The translations under genes were made by a program, and so were the position numbers. DNA of 64,000 nucleotides from Desulfosoma sp. GTDB taxonomy: Bacteria > Desulfobacterota > Syntrophobacteria > Syntrophobacterales > DSM-9756. The notes under the pieces are model-generated. The model was not told the DNA's origin. It saw only the letters and a list, made by a program, of their open reading frames with translations, and searched no databases. Numbering within the stretch: position 1 is the first letter of the stretch; every line of letters starts with the position of its first letter. Of the stretch, positions 43,057 through 52,229 are shown piece by piece. The stretch lies in the NCBI GenBank assembly GCA_037481875.1, contig JBBFKY010000001.1:310001-374000 (forward strand), read 5' to 3'.

Positions 43057-43287
43057 ATGCGTGAACTTGTGTCTTATCTTGCAAAAGCTTTGGTGGATCA
43101 TCCGGATAGGGTGGTCTTGGAAGAAAAAAGCAGCGGCGACACGGTACTCTTGGAATTGTCCGTGGCCCCTGAGGACATGGGCAAAGTGATCGGTAGAAGC
43201 GGCAAGACCATTGAGGCTTTAAGAACGGTGGTCCAGCTTGCGGCAAGCAGCGTAGGGAAAAAGTGCCGTTTAGAAGTTCTTGGCTGA
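43057..43287 (+). CDS. khpA: KH-domain RNA-binding protein (KhpA-like)
   Basis: This 76-residue single KH-domain protein has the GxxG loop as VIGRSGKTIEALRTVVQLAA. KhpA (YlqC) is usually encoded between rpsP and rimM. Here it sits apart, after a thiamine-binding protein and before the LonB-like protease. ATG 43057 follows a weak GAGGTGGGGAAG. The context suggests it could be a second copy or a moved gene; another copy could lie outside the window. Confidence 0.85.
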   Translation: MRELVSYLAKALVDHPDRVVLEEKSSGDTVLLELSVAPEDMGKVIGRSGKTIEALRTVVQLAASSVGKKCRLEVLG

Positions 43288-43342
43288 AGTCGTTTGGGGT
43301 GATGCGGCAACGAACCCTTTGTGAAGAGGCGGAGGATAGGGC

Positions 43343-45808
43343 ATGACCACACATTTCAGGGAACTGGCGGTGGAAGAGCTTCGAGCGATCGTGGACCCGA
43401 ATGCTTTTCCCTTTGAACACACAGGGGTTCTCACCCCTTTGGAAGAAGGTGTCGTGGGCCAGGAACGGGCCATCGACGCCATTAAGTTCGGTATGGGCAT
43501 GAAGGAGAAAGGCTACAACATCTTCATTGCCGGCCCCGCCAAAGCCGGACTCACCTACATCGCCCGCACTTTTTTGGAAGAACAGGCCAAAAAGGAACCC
43601 ACACCGCCGGATTGGTGTTACGTCTATAATTTCAAGCAACCCGATGAGCCCAAGAGTCTTCGCCTGTCACCCGGCCGTGGCAAGGAACTCAAAAAGGACA
43701 TGGAAGCCTTCATTCAGACACTTCAGGCCAAGATTCCCGAAGTGTTTGACAGTGACGATTACCGTGCCAAAGAGGCCGAAGTGCATCAGGGCTTTGAGCG
43801 AAGGCGGCGTCAGATCATCGACGAATTGTCCGAGATGGCTCGTGAGGAAGGCTTCATTTTGCAGTTTTCTCAGGTGGGCATGGTCATTATTCCGGCCAAT
43901 AAGGAAGGTCAGCCCATGAGCCAGGAGGAGCTCACCGAGCTGAGCGATGAGGAAAAGAAAGCTCTGCGCGAGAAAAGTGATGAGCTTCAGGAAAAGATGA
44001 AGGCGGCCATCAAACGCATTCGTCAGGCAGAAGCCGAATTCAAAGAAAAGCACGCCAAGCTCGATAATGAAATCGCCATGTTCGTCGTCGGTCAACTGCT
44101 GGAACATTATCTGGAAAAATATCAAGATGAACCCGGCGTTCTGGAATACTTGAAGGCCGTTCAGGAAGATATTCTTGAAAATATCGAAGAATTCAAGAAA
44201 AAACCTGAAGGCCAGCAACAGATGGGCCCCTTTCCCATGCCGCCTCGTGAAGCGGCCATGCGCCGTTACGATGTCAATGTGCTTATCGACAATTCAGAAA
44301 CCCAGGGGGCTCCAGTAGTCATCGAATCCAACCCGGCTTACCCCAACCTTTTCGGAAGCATTGAAAGACAGGCTTGGTTCGGGGCTTTGTTCACGGATTT
44401 CACCATGATCAAACCAGGAGCTTTGCACCGAGCCAACGGCGGTTACCTGGTCATGAAGGCCCTGGACCTTCTTAAATGGTACCTTTCCTGGGAAGCCATC
44501 AAGAGGGCCCTGCGCGACGGGGTGATCAAGATTGAAGATCTCGGGGAACTTTACGGTATTTTTAGCACACGTACCATTCGTCCGGAACCTATTCCCATGG
44601 ACGTGAAGATCGTACTCACCGGCGATCCGTACCTCTATTACCTCATGTATATCTACGACGACCGGTTTCAGAAACTTTTCAAAGTGAAAGCCCATCTCGA
44701 CGACCGCATGGATCACAAGGAAGATGCCGTCCTTCAGTGCGCTCGCATGATCAGTCGGTTCTGTGAGGAGAACAAGATTCGGCATCTGGATCGTACGGGA
44801 GTTGCACGCGTGCTTGAATACAGCATGGAAGTGACGGGGGATCGGGATAAACTGAGCCTGGAACTCGGGGATATCAGCGATCTGCTTCGGGAGGCCAACT
44901 ACTTTGCAGCCTTGGACAATTCCGAGTTCATCAAGCGAGAACATGTGCATCAGGCTGTGCAAAAGCGCATTTATCGAGCAAACCTCATTGAGGAACGTGT
45001 CAAGGAACTGGTCAAGAAAGACATTTTCTGGGTGGAAACCTCGGGTGCCAAAGTGGGCCAGGTCAATGGGCTTTCCGTTTTGATGACCGGGGATCACGAA
45101 TTCGGCAAACCGAACCGCATCACCGCCACGGTGTCCGTGGGGCGTGAAGGTGTGGTGGCCATCGAGCGGGAATCCAAGCTGAGCGGCAATATTCATACCA
45201 AGGGTGTGATGATCCTCACCAGTTTTCTCAAGGAGCGATTCGCCCACAACAAGCCTATATCTCTGACCGCTACATTGTGTTTTGAGCAAAGCTACGGCAT
45301 GGTGGACGGCGATAGCGCTTCGAGCACGGAGCTCTATGCTATTCTTAGTGCTTTGTCGGGCGTGCCTATTAAGCAGGGCATTGCCGTGACCGGGTCGGTG
45401 AGCCAGAAAGGTGAGATTCAGCCTGTGGGAGGCGTCACGCAAAAAATCGAGGCTTTCTTTGATATTTGTGCCCACAAGGGCTTGACCGGAGACCAAGGAG
45501 TCATCATCCCGGAAAAGAATGTCCGCAACCTCATGCTCAAACAAGAAGTGCTGGATGCCGTCAAAGAAGGGAAATTTCATATTTGGCCTGTGAGCCGTAT
45601 TGAAGAAGGGATCGAGATTTTGACGGGCGTGCCTGCCGGAGAATTGCAGCCTGACGGCACCTATCCGGAAGGGACGATCTTTCGAAAGGCCGACGACCGG
45701 TTAAAGGAAATTGCCGAGATCGTCAAAAAGTTCGGCAAAGATGAAAACGGCGGCACAAAGTCTTCGGATGAAGGGAGTGGAGGCGGTTGCCCCACCTGTG
45801 ATCGCTAA
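43343..45808 (+). CDS. Lon-related (LonB-type, AAA_32) protease
   Basis: This 821-residue protein has an N-terminal AAA-like domain (about 1-330) with a long charged coiled coil in the middle (about 170-300; ELSDEEKKALREKSDELQEK). A central ATPase-like part follows (RANGGYLVMKALDLL; VKIVLTGDPYLYY), then a C-terminal Lon protease domain (about 580-800) with the Ser in MVDGDSASSTELYAIL and the Lys in PVGGVTQKIEAFFD. The Walker A region GPAKAGLTYIAR lacks the usual GK(T/S), as often in this family, here with neither Lys nor Arg. It degrades proteins, substrate unknown. It is separated by 55 bases from khpA. Confidence 0.88.
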   Translation: MTTHFRELAVEELRAIVDPNAFPFEHTGVLTPLEEGVVGQERAIDAIKFGMGMKEKGYNIFIAGPAKAGLTYIARTFLEEQAKKEPTPPDWCYVYNFKQPDEPKSLRLSPGRGKELKKDMEAFIQTLQAKIPEVFDSDDYRAKEAEVHQGFERRRRQIIDELSEMAREEGFILQFSQVGMVIIPANKEGQPMSQEELTELSDEEKKALREKSDELQEKMKAAIKRIRQAEAEFKEKHAKLDNEIAMFVVGQLLEHYLEKYQDEPGVLEYLKAVQEDILENIEEFKKKPEGQQQMGPFPMPPREAAMRRYDVNVLIDNSETQGAPVVIESNPAYPNLFGSIERQAWFGALFTDFTMIKPGALHRANGGYLVMKALDLLKWYLSWEAIKRALRDGVIKIEDLGELYGIFSTRTIRPEPIPMDVKIVLTGDPYLYYLMYIYDDRFQKLFKVKAHLDDRMDHKEDAVLQCARMISRFCEENKIRHLDRTGVARVLEYSMEVTGDRDKLSLELGDISDLLREANYFAALDNSEFIKREHVHQAVQKRIYRANLIEERVKELVKKDIFWVETSGAKVGQVNGLSVLMTGDHEFGKPNRITATVSVGREGVVAIERESKLSGNIHTKGVMILTSFLKERFAHNKPISLTATLCFEQSYGMVDGDSASSTELYAILSALSGVPIKQGIAVTGSVSQKGEIQPVGGVTQKIEAFFDICAHKGLTGDQGVIIPEKNVRNLMLKQEVLDAVKEGKFHIWPVSRIEEGIEILTGVPAGELQPDGTYPEGTIFRKADDRLKEIAEIVKKFGKDENGGTKSSDEGSGGGCPTCDR

Positions 45809-45876
45809 GATCGTTCAAAACAGCCGTGGTGGGCGATCCTCACGGTTTGTAAGCGGGGCGCTTGGGACCAACGCGG

Positions 45877-45912
45877 CCGTTAAGGGCGGACCGATGTGTC
45901 CGCCCTTAACGG
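45877..45912. repeat. REP-like palindrome, family A, extended 15-bp stem
   Basis: CCGTTAAGGGCGGAC / GTCCGCCCTTAACGG pair perfectly over 15 bp around CGATGT. The core is the family consensus. It lies between the convergent protease and kinase genes and is a good candidate for a bidirectional terminator. Confidence 0.85.
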
Positions 45913-45989
45913 TTGTCTGACAATAAGGCACACTTGATGCTGTGGTTAGAGGTTGTGGAAGCTTGAGGTCGTTCCTTCGCCGTTACGGG

Positions 45990-47672
45990 CTAAGCGTTTG
46001 CGGCCAACCGGTTTCTGGTTTGGAGGCACTGCCGAGTGTAAAGGTCTGCCAGGAGTTGATGGAACACTTCCAGCGGATCGCCTTCGGTCTCGCACAGGAC
46101 ATGGCTGTGGAAAGGCAAACCATCCATCATAAAGTCACTTTTTTCAAGGAAATGCGAAAGGTGATGGGCTCGAGCGTCTGAGATCCCCGGTTTGTCCATG
46201 CGCTCAACTAATCGTCGTTCCAAGGTTTTCAGCGAACATCGGCACTCTGCAAAAATCACGTTGGCGTCCTGGTCTTCAGCCAATCGAACAGCTTCTTCCC
46301 GCCATTTTCTCTCGCTAAAGGTAGCGTCAAGGATCACGGAACGTCTTTGTTTAAGCTGTTCATGGGCCAGATTGAGCAGGTGACCGTACACCATGCCACG
46401 TCGATCCTTGTGGTAAAGACCGGCGCCGTACTCGGTATGCTCAGGTTTTGTGTCGGCCACATCCGGAAACAGATTCCGCCTCACAGCATCCGACTGATAA
46501 ATGGGAAGCCGAAAAGCTTCGGCCAGACGGCGTGCATGGAACGATTTTCCCGATGCCGGCAGCCCGCAAAACACATAGAGGGTGGGTCGGGTCATGGTAG
46601 CAGCGTAGATGTAAGCCGAATCCAGGTATTTGGCGGCATCATTTCGACAGCGGGAAGGTTCGAAAGCTTCAGGATGATGACCTTCGTTTTCTATCAGTTC
46701 ACGGTACCTGAGGCAGAAGACCTTGACGCGCACCATGGCACGATAGCATGCGTAAAAATCCAGAACCCGGTAAAGCGATGGGTCATCGGATCGAAACGCA
46801 TAGGCGTGAAGCACCTGAACACTTTGCGAAAAGGCGCCTCGATGATCCAGGTCCATGTGGAGGAAGGCCAGATCGGCCGCCACATCCCCACACCGAAACC
46901 GATCATTGAATTCGATGGCGTCAATAATCTGAATACGGTCATCCAAAAAATAAATATGATCCGTTCTCAGGTCGCCGTGCCCGTCACAGATGCGGTCTTC
47001 TTTCAGGCGAGATGCAAAAAGATCCCCGTGGTTTTCCAGGAAAGCGTGGTTCACGTTCCGAATAAGACGCCATTTTTCCGCATCCAACAATTCGCCCACA
47101 AAAGGGGCAGTCTGATCAAAGTTTTCCATCACATTTTGAGAAATGACGACAAGGGTGCCGAAACCGCGAATGGAATCGTCTCTATTCGCTTTTTCGTAAA
47201 TATCGGCGAGATGATATCCCAACTGACGCCAGTGCCTGGGTGACAAAGCGCTTTGGGACACAAGAACTTCCAGACTTTGGTGTGAAGGTAGTTGACGCAT
47301 CACGACGGCGCATTCCACCAAGGATCCCGGTCCATCCAGGGACAAGTTTCCTGAAATGTCCTTTCGAACCGTTGCCACTCTGTCGTAGACGCCGCGGCTG
47401 AAACGCTGGTTCAGATTGACTTCACGCTGACAATAATGGCAGCGCGATGCCAAGGTTCTGAAGTCAAGAAAGCCGAAATAGACGGGTTTTTTGAGCTTGT
47501 AGACCCAGGTGCCGGTGAGGAACACGGCCGAAATGTGGGTGTCGATTCTCTGAACCGACGTCACATCATGAGGATAAAAGCCGGGGTCGGCAAAAGCGCG
47601 GCACACCGTTTCAAAGGTGGCCATGGTGTCTTCCATGGGCGTGGCATCCTCATGGGCTGAACGGTGCCTCAC
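45990..47672 (-). CDS. Aminoglycoside-phosphotransferase-like/P-loop kinase fusion
   Basis: This 560-residue protein has an N-terminal kinase-like domain (about 1-340; YKLKKPVYFGFLDF, catalytic ICDGHGDLRTDHIYFL, metal IIDAIEFNDR) and a C-terminal P-loop kinase domain (about 350-510; VFCGLPASGKSFHARRLAE, YQSDAVRRNLF). It resembles conserved bifunctional APH/AAA-ATPase proteins of unknown substrate. The start is GTG at 47672, overlapping the folE2 stop (GTGA); ATG 47636 is an alternative. It is the third gene of cooC-folE2-kinase, suggesting a cofactor or nucleotide-linked role, although this is not proven. Confidence 0.8.
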   Translation of the reverse strand: MRHRSAHEDATPMEDTMATFETVCRAFADPGFYPHDVTSVQRIDTHISAVFLTGTWVYKLKKPVYFGFLDFRTLASRCHYCQREVNLNQRFSRGVYDRVATVRKDISGNLSLDGPGSLVECAVVMRQLPSHQSLEVLVSQSALSPRHWRQLGYHLADIYEKANRDDSIRGFGTLVVISQNVMENFDQTAPFVGELLDAEKWRLIRNVNHAFLENHGDLFASRLKEDRICDGHGDLRTDHIYFLDDRIQIIDAIEFNDRFRCGDVAADLAFLHMDLDHRGAFSQSVQVLHAYAFRSDDPSLYRVLDFYACYRAMVRVKVFCLRYRELIENEGHHPEAFEPSRCRNDAAKYLDSAYIYAATMTRPTLYVFCGLPASGKSFHARRLAEAFRLPIYQSDAVRRNLFPDVADTKPEHTEYGAGLYHKDRRGMVYGHLLNLAHEQLKQRRSVILDATFSERKWREEAVRLAEDQDANVIFAECRCSLKTLERRLVERMDKPGISDARAHHLSHFLEKSDFMMDGLPFHSHVLCETEGDPLEVFHQLLADLYTRQCLQTRNRLAANA

Positions 47673-48448
47673 AATGTGCGTTCAATGAACGCATAAGCGC
47701 TGTGGTTATGGATGGATTCAAAGTTTTCCACATCCACCTGAAACCACAGAATATTGGGATTCTTTTTCAACCGGTAAGCCACATCTCTCACCACGTCTTC
47801 CACGAATTTAGGGTTTTCATAACCTTTTTCGGTAACGAATTTCTCGTCCGGGCGTTTGAGAAGGGAATAGACTTCGCAGGAAGCCGCTTCTTCCACGATG
47901 CGAATGAGATCTTCAATCCAAATAAATTTCTTAAACCGAACGGCAAGCCGTGCCATGCCCCTCTGATTGTGGGCCCCATGTTCGGATATTTCGCGGGAAC
48001 AAGGGCAGACCGTTGTAATGGGAACATTGACTTCGACCACGAGGTCAAAACCGTTCTGGCCGTTGAGGGAACCGCTGACACGGCACAAATATTCCATAAG
48101 CCCCGATGTGGCGGTCACTGGAGAAAATTTTTCGATGAAGTAAGGAAAACTGATTTCCAAATGGGCGGATTCGGCGTTGAGGCGAGATTGCATGGCTTGA
48201 AGGATTTTGGAAAATTCTCGAATGTCCAAGTGTCCGTAAAACTCATTGAGGATTTCCACAAAACGGCTCATATGGGTGCCTTTGAATTCCCGTGGTAAGC
48301 TGACGTACATATTGATGCTGGCCACGGTATGTTGCACCCCGTTTTTCTTGTCCATGACGGTGAGGGGATAGCGGATGTTTTTCACCCCCACCTTATCCAC
48401 GTGAATATTTCTGTGGTCGAAAAGACTTTGGACGTCGATCATGGTCAC
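47669..48448 (-). CDS. folE2: GTP cyclohydrolase, FolE2 type
   Basis: This 259-residue enzyme converts GTP to 7,8-dihydroneopterin triphosphate, the first step to folate and queuosine-type precursors. The family motifs ITTVCPCSREISEHGAHNQRG and VENFESIHNHSAYAF are present; the metal ligand Cys is in CPC. FolE2 works with metals other than zinc. ATG 48448 is used. It lies 9 bases downstream of cooC and is coupled to the kinase gene by a 4-base overlap. Confidence 0.95.
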   Translation of the reverse strand: MTMIDVQSLFDHRNIHVDKVGVKNIRYPLTVMDKKNGVQHTVASINMYVSLPREFKGTHMSRFVEILNEFYGHLDIREFSKILQAMQSRLNAESAHLEISFPYFIEKFSPVTATSGLMEYLCRVSGSLNGQNGFDLVVEVNVPITTVCPCSREISEHGAHNQRGMARLAVRFKKFIWIEDLIRIVEEAASCEVYSLLKRPDEKFVTEKGYENPKFVEDVVRDVAYRLKKNPNILWFQVDVENFESIHNHSAYAFIERTL

Positions 48449-48457
48449 GTCGTCTTG

Positions 48458-49237
48458 TCAGGACATGGGTTGAAGGTGGTTAAGGTTCTCGGCGATGGCT
48501 TCCATGGCTTTTCGAGTGGTTTCGCTGATACGGTCGGCAAAAACCCCGGCGCAATCCGCTTCGATAATGGTTTCATCAAAGGGAATAAAACCCAGAAAGG
48601 AGAATCCGTTCAGGCTTTCCCGCAAAAAGGTCTGGTCTTTTTCGTGACGAATCTTGTTTCCTACCACGTAAAGATTGACGATGCCGATATCTGCGGCAAG
48701 CTGTTGCACTTTCAAGGCTGTTTCGATACTGCGTCGTCCCGGTTCTACAACAATGATCAAGGCGTTGACGGCCTTGGAAGTGCCGCGACCCAGGTGTTCG
48801 ATGCCGGCTTCCATGTCCATGATGACCACTTCATCCCGCCGAAGGATCAAATGGTGCACCAGGTTCTTCAAAAGAACACTTTCCGGACACACGCACCCTG
48901 TTCCCCCTTTTTTGACCCCACCCATGACCATCAGCCGAAGACCTGGACCACAGGGCACAGCAACCTTTTCGGGGAGATCGTCCACCTTGGGATTCATCTT
49001 AAAAAAACCACCGAAGCTTCCAGGCACCGACTCGGTGCGCTCGGCGATCAAGGCCTTCATTTGTGACAGAGGTGTGATCTTGGACGCCTCGGTGATGCCC
49101 AAAGCATGACCCAGATTGGCGTCGGGGTCGGCATCAATGGCCAGGACCGATCTTCCATGTTCGGCAAACCAACGTGCCAGAAAAGCCGATAGGGTTGTTT
49201 TTCCTACACCGCCTTTGCCGCTGACTGCAATCTTCAC
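48458..49237 (-). CDS. cooC: CooC-type nickel insertion ATPase
   Basis: This 259-residue MinD/ParA-like ATPase has the deviant Walker A GKGGVGKTT, an IDADPDANLGHALG segment and the CxC motif GCVCPES that binds metal in CooC. CooC inserts nickel into the C-cluster of carbon monoxide dehydrogenase (Wood-Ljungdahl pathway). The start is GTG 49237 with GGAGG six bases upstream. No cooS or acs genes are in the window. A candidate promoter lies at 49289-49317. Confidence 0.88.
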   Translation of the reverse strand: MKIAVSGKGGVGKTTLSAFLARWFAEHGRSVLAIDADPDANLGHALGITEASKITPLSQMKALIAERTESVPGSFGGFFKMNPKVDDLPEKVAVPCGPGLRLMVMGGVKKGGTGCVCPESVLLKNLVHHLILRRDEVVIMDMEAGIEHLGRGTSKAVNALIIVVEPGRRSIETALKVQQLAADIGIVNLYVVGNKIRHEKDQTFLRESLNGFSFLGFIPFDETIIEADCAGVFADRISETTRKAMEAIAENLNHLQPMS

Positions 49238-49288
49238 AAGTTTTCCTCCCTGCCTGGAAAAGCTGTAGCGCTTGAACCTTGCACACCC

Positions 49289-49317
49289 GTTTTAATACGT
49301 CCCAGAAAGACTGACAA
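49289..49317 (-). promoter_or_regulatory. Candidate promoter of cooC operon
   Basis: On the minus strand TTGTCA (49312-49317) and TAAAAC (49289-49294) are separated by 17 bases. The -10 match is partial. Confidence 0.4.
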
Positions 49318-49533
49318 CCTTTAATGGCGTTCTTAGGCCATGCCCGCAAAGGCGCGTTCGTGCCAAGGGGTTCCGTCCAGCAACGGGGTACACTTCGAGC
49401 TCTTTGTTCGTAAAACAACCTTGAACCCAGGGACCCGAGGAGACGTCTACGGCTTCAGGCAAGGGTGCTTGATCTTTCCTTGACGGTGCTTTGAAGGGGT
49501 CGGCGTGCATTGCTTCCGAAAGAACAGCTCTAG

Positions 49534-49701
49534 GGGCACCTGATAACGGATCGGCTGCTTGAAACCCTTGATCACGTGGAGGAACTGGGCGTCTTTGACG
49601 AATCGAACTTCCGTGTGCTGCGGCTGCATCGAGCTGTGGAGCGATGGATGGAAAAGCCTCGTTCCCACATAATGGGAAAACACTGTTTTGACGTTTTTTA
49701 G
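49534..49701 (+). pseudogene. Possible coding remnant, unidentified
   Basis: An open stretch without a start codon reads LLETLDHVEELGVFDESNF, followed by RVLRLHRAVERWMEKPRSH, with strongly protein-like, amphipathic composition. It is bounded by TAG at 49531 and TAG at 49699. I do not recognise a family. It could be a C-terminal fragment of a decayed gene, or a chance frame. Confidence 0.25.
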
Positions 49702-49788
49702 CGGTAAGGCATGAAAACCCTTTCAGGGCGACGAACTGGCGGAGCGTCTTTACAGAATGATGACTCTTGGCAAGAGATGACAGATTTT

Positions 49789-50220
49789 TCACCCCTCCTT
49801 AGCTTGGGTCGCAAAAGCGGGGTTTTCGCGATAGATCTTGTCCAGCACGCCGTTAATGAAGGCGCTGGAATCCTGCGACCCAAAGCGCTTGGCCAGTTCA
49901 ATGGCTTCATTGATAGACACACGCGGTGGAATATCATCCCGATACAGCATCTCGTAAAGAGCGATGCGTAGAATGTTTCGATCCACCGGAGACATACGGT
50001 CGAGTCGCCAGTGTTCGGAAGCGGCTGCCAAATGGCGGTCGATGTCCTTTTGATGGGCGCTCACGCCGTCCACGAGGATCCTGGCAAAAGCCCTCGGCCC
50101 CTGAGGCAGCTCAAAAGAAGCACAGGCCAGATCAAAGGCTCGATCCGGCGCCATGCGGTTGAGGTCCATCTGGTAAAGGACCTGAAGAGCCATTTCTCTG
50201 GCTTGTCGACGTGTTCCCAT
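49789..50220 (-). CDS. nusB: Transcription antitermination factor NusB
   Basis: This 143-residue all-helical RNA-binding protein acts in rRNA antitermination. It has [18 protein letters not shown] at the start in the pattern of Nus[17 protein letters not shown] in the middle, and [13 protein letters not shown] followed by FINGVLDKI near the end. It is the last gene of the ribBA-ribH-nusB unit, 9 bases after ribH. Confidence 0.97.
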   Translation of the reverse strand: MGTRRQAREMALQVLYQMDLNRMAPDRAFDLACASFELPQGPRAFARILVDGVSAHQKDIDRHLAAASEHWRLDRMSPVDRNILRIALYEMLYRDDIPPRVSINEAIELAKRFGSQDSSAFINGVLDKIYRENPAFATQAKEG

Positions 50221-50229
50221 ACCCAGCGC

Positions 50230-50691
50230 TTACATGCTTTTCAGCAAATTGGCCATTTCCACAGCCGCCATGGCGGCTTCAAAACCCTTGTTGCCGGCTT
50301 TGGATCCTGCTCTTTCGATAGCCTGTTCCAGAGTGTCGGTGGTGAGCACACCAAAGGTGACCGGCACCGAAGTCTCCAAGCTCACTGTGGCGATCCCCTT
50401 GGCCACTTCATTGGCCACGTAATCAAAATGCGGCGTGGCACCCCGAATGACCGCGCCGAGGCAAATTACGGCGTCAAAACGGCCGCTTCCGGCAAGCTTT
50501 TTGGCCGCCAGCGGAATCTCATAAGCTCCGGGAACTCGAAACACCTCAATGTTTTCCTCGCTGGCGCCCGTTCTCTTTAAAGCGTCCAGCGCACCTCCCA
50601 GGAGCCGTTCACAGATAAAGTCGTTGAAACGACTGACCACGATGCCAAAAGACAATCCTTCAGAACGCAGTTGTCCTTCATGCACTTTCAT
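50230..50691 (-). CDS. ribH: 6,7-dimethyl-8-ribityllumazine synthase
   Basis: This 153-residue enzyme condenses the two riboflavin precursors. Motifs are [46 protein letters not shown] and [20 protein letters not shown] followed by [13 protein letters not shown] 50691 follows GGGG six bases upstream. It overlaps the ribBA end by 14 bases. Confidence 0.98.
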   Translation of the reverse strand: MKVHEGQLRSEGLSFGIVVSRFNDFICERLLGGALDALKRTGASEENIEVFRVPGAYEIPLAAKKLAGSGRFDAVICLGAVIRGATPHFDYVANEVAKGIATVSLETSVPVTFGVLTTDTLEQAIERAGSKAGNKGFEAAMAAVEMANLLKSM

Positions 50692-51916
50692 TGTCGACCC
50701 CTTGTGACGTGAAGCACTGGAGCACATGTCCCATTTTTTGGCATTTGGTTTTGAGGTAATGCAGGTTGCATTCATTGGGTTCCACCTCGATGGGAACCCT
50801 GTCGGTGACCGTGATGCCGTACCCCTGAAGCCCGACGATTTTTTTCGGGTTGTTGGTCATGAGGCGCATTTTGCGTACGCCCAAGTCCACCAGAATCTGG
50901 GCGCCGATCCCGTAGTCTCGAAGATCTGCCTTGAACCCCAAAGCTTCATTGGCTTCTACAGTGTCGTAGCCCTGTTCCTGAAGGGCGTAGGCTTTGATCT
51001 TGTTCACAAGCCCGATGCCTCGCCCTTCATGGTTTCGCATGTAAAGAAGAACCCCTCGGCCTTCCCGATCGATTTGCCTCATGGCTGCCCGTAGTTGATC
51101 ACCGCAGTCGCACCGCAGCGACCCAAACACATCGCCGGTGAGGCATTCCGAGTGAACCCGCACCAAGACCTCATCCTCGGGCCCAAAGGTCCCTTTGACC
51201 AAGGCCAGGTGCGTGAATTCGTCGATGGAGTTCTTATAGGCGATGACCCGAAAATCGTGGCAGTATTTGCTGGGAAGGTGAGCTTCGGCAACCCGTTGCA
51301 CAAAGCTTTCAGTGCGCATGCGGTATTCAATGAGATCGGCGATGGTAACGATCTTGAGACCGTGTTCCGCGGAGAATTTTTCCAAATCCGGCATACGGGC
51401 CATGGTGCCGTCATCTTTCATGATTTCGCAGATGACGGCAGCCGGCTTCAAGCCTGCAAGTCGGGCTAAATCGACAGACCCTTCCGTTTGGCCCGTGCGG
51501 ACCAGAACACCACCTTTTCGCGCTCGAAGAGGGAACACATGGCCGGGACTGACCAAGTCTTCCGGGCGGGCGTCGTCGGCCACAGCTGTCAGGATCGTGT
51601 GAGCTCGGTCCGCTGCACTGATTCCTGTGGTGACCCCGGTGCGGGCTTCAATGGAAACGGTGAAAGCCGTTCCAAATGAGGATTTGTTCTGTTGCACCAT
51701 CATGGGCAGCTGCAGCCGGTCCACCCATTCCGGTGTGAGGGCGAGGCAGATGAGGCCTCGGCCGTACTTGGCCATGAAATTGATAGCTTCCGGCGTCACC
51801 TTTTCAGCGGCGATGCACAGATCGCCTTCGTTTTCACGGTCTTCGTCGTCCACCAAAATGACCATCTTGCCCTGGCGAATGTCCTCCAGAGCCTCAGGAA
51901 TTGTAGCAAGCGGCAT
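50678..51916 (-). CDS. ribBA: Bifunctional DHBP synthase/GTP cyclohydrolase II
   Basis: This 412-residue fusion makes both starting blocks of riboflavin. The N-terminal RibB domain (1-205) shows [20 protein letters not shown] and [20 protein letters not shown]. The C-terminal RibA domain (205-400) has the zinc cysteines in [22 protein letters not shown] and the [10 protein letters not shown] loop. ATG 51916 follows AGGGAG. It has its own promoter (52010-52038), although it probably also receives read-through from ribD-ribE. Confidence 0.98.
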   Translation of the reverse strand: MPLATIPEALEDIRQGKMVILVDDEDRENEGDLCIAAEKVTPEAINFMAKYGRGLICLALTPEWVDRLQLPMMVQQNKSSFGTAFTVSIEARTGVTTGISAADRAHTILTAVADDARPEDLVSPGHVFPLRARKGGVLVRTGQTEGSVDLARLAGLKPAAVICEIMKDDGTMARMPDLEKFSAEHGLKIVTIADLIEYRMRTESFVQRVAEAHLPSKYCHDFRVIAYKNSIDEFTHLALVKGTFGPEDEVLVRVHSECLTGDVFGSLRCDCGDQLRAAMRQIDREGRGVLLYMRNHEGRGIGLVNKIKAYALQEQGYDTVEANEALGFKADLRDYGIGAQILVDLGVRKMRLMTNNPKKIVGLQGYGITVTDRVPIEVEPNECNLHYLKTKCQKMGHVLQCFTSQGVDNESA

Positions 51917-52009
51917 GAGAAAACTCCCTTCACGCAAAAAATGCAGGGGATTTTGATTCTCCCCCTTTGCCGAGAGCGCCGTACCTCATGGGAGCGCCAA
52001 GACGCGTGA

Positions 52010-52038
52010 CCTATAACACGCCGACCGAAGAGACTCAA
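52010..52038 (-). promoter_or_regulatory. Promoter of ribBA-ribH-nusB
   Basis: On the minus strand TTGAGT (52033-52038) and TATAGG (52010-52015) are separated by 17 bases. It implies a leader of about 85 bases before the ribBA start. Confidence 0.6.
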
Positions 52039-52131
52039 GACGGGTTTCTTTTCGTGAAAGTCTCTGTGGTCCTTGAGCTGTTTGCACACCTTCGGAGAGC
52101 GAGCCTCGATTTCTCTTACCAGGAATCGAGT

Positions 52132-52156
52132 GGGGTTGGACCGATAGGTCTGCCCC
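52132..52156. repeat. REP-like palindrome, family A, diverged
   Basis: GGGGTTGGACCGATAGGTCT followed by GCCCC keeps the GGACCGAT centre and GGGG/CCCC ends, with changed arms. Confidence 0.5.
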
Positions 52157-52229
52157 AACAGGCACGGCGTTTGTCGCTTTCTTTTTCGACGGAAAAACCT
52201 GGGGATCGGACACTGGCTATCCCGAGATT

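Larger units (their letters stand above)
49238..49788. other. Intergenic region with possible decayed coding
   Basis: About 550 bases lie between cooC start and nusB stop. It contains a candidate promoter for cooC and a 55-codon plus-strand open stretch without a start codon (49534-49701). No repeat of families A-C was noticed. Confidence 0.5.
51917..52229. other. Intergenic region with promoter and REP-like element
   Basis: About 310 bases separate ribE and ribBA. It contains a promoter for ribBA and a diverged family A palindrome at 52132-52156. The conserved FMN riboswitch core was searched for by eye on both strands and not found. Confidence 0.6.

Noticed and set aside
44294-45580. 428-codon open frame on the minus strand
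   Set aside because: It is the antisense shadow of the LonB-like protease; its His-rich composition is typical of an antisense reading.
46347-47243. 298-codon plus-strand frame
   Set aside because: It is antisense to the kinase fusion gene and shows shadow-like composition.
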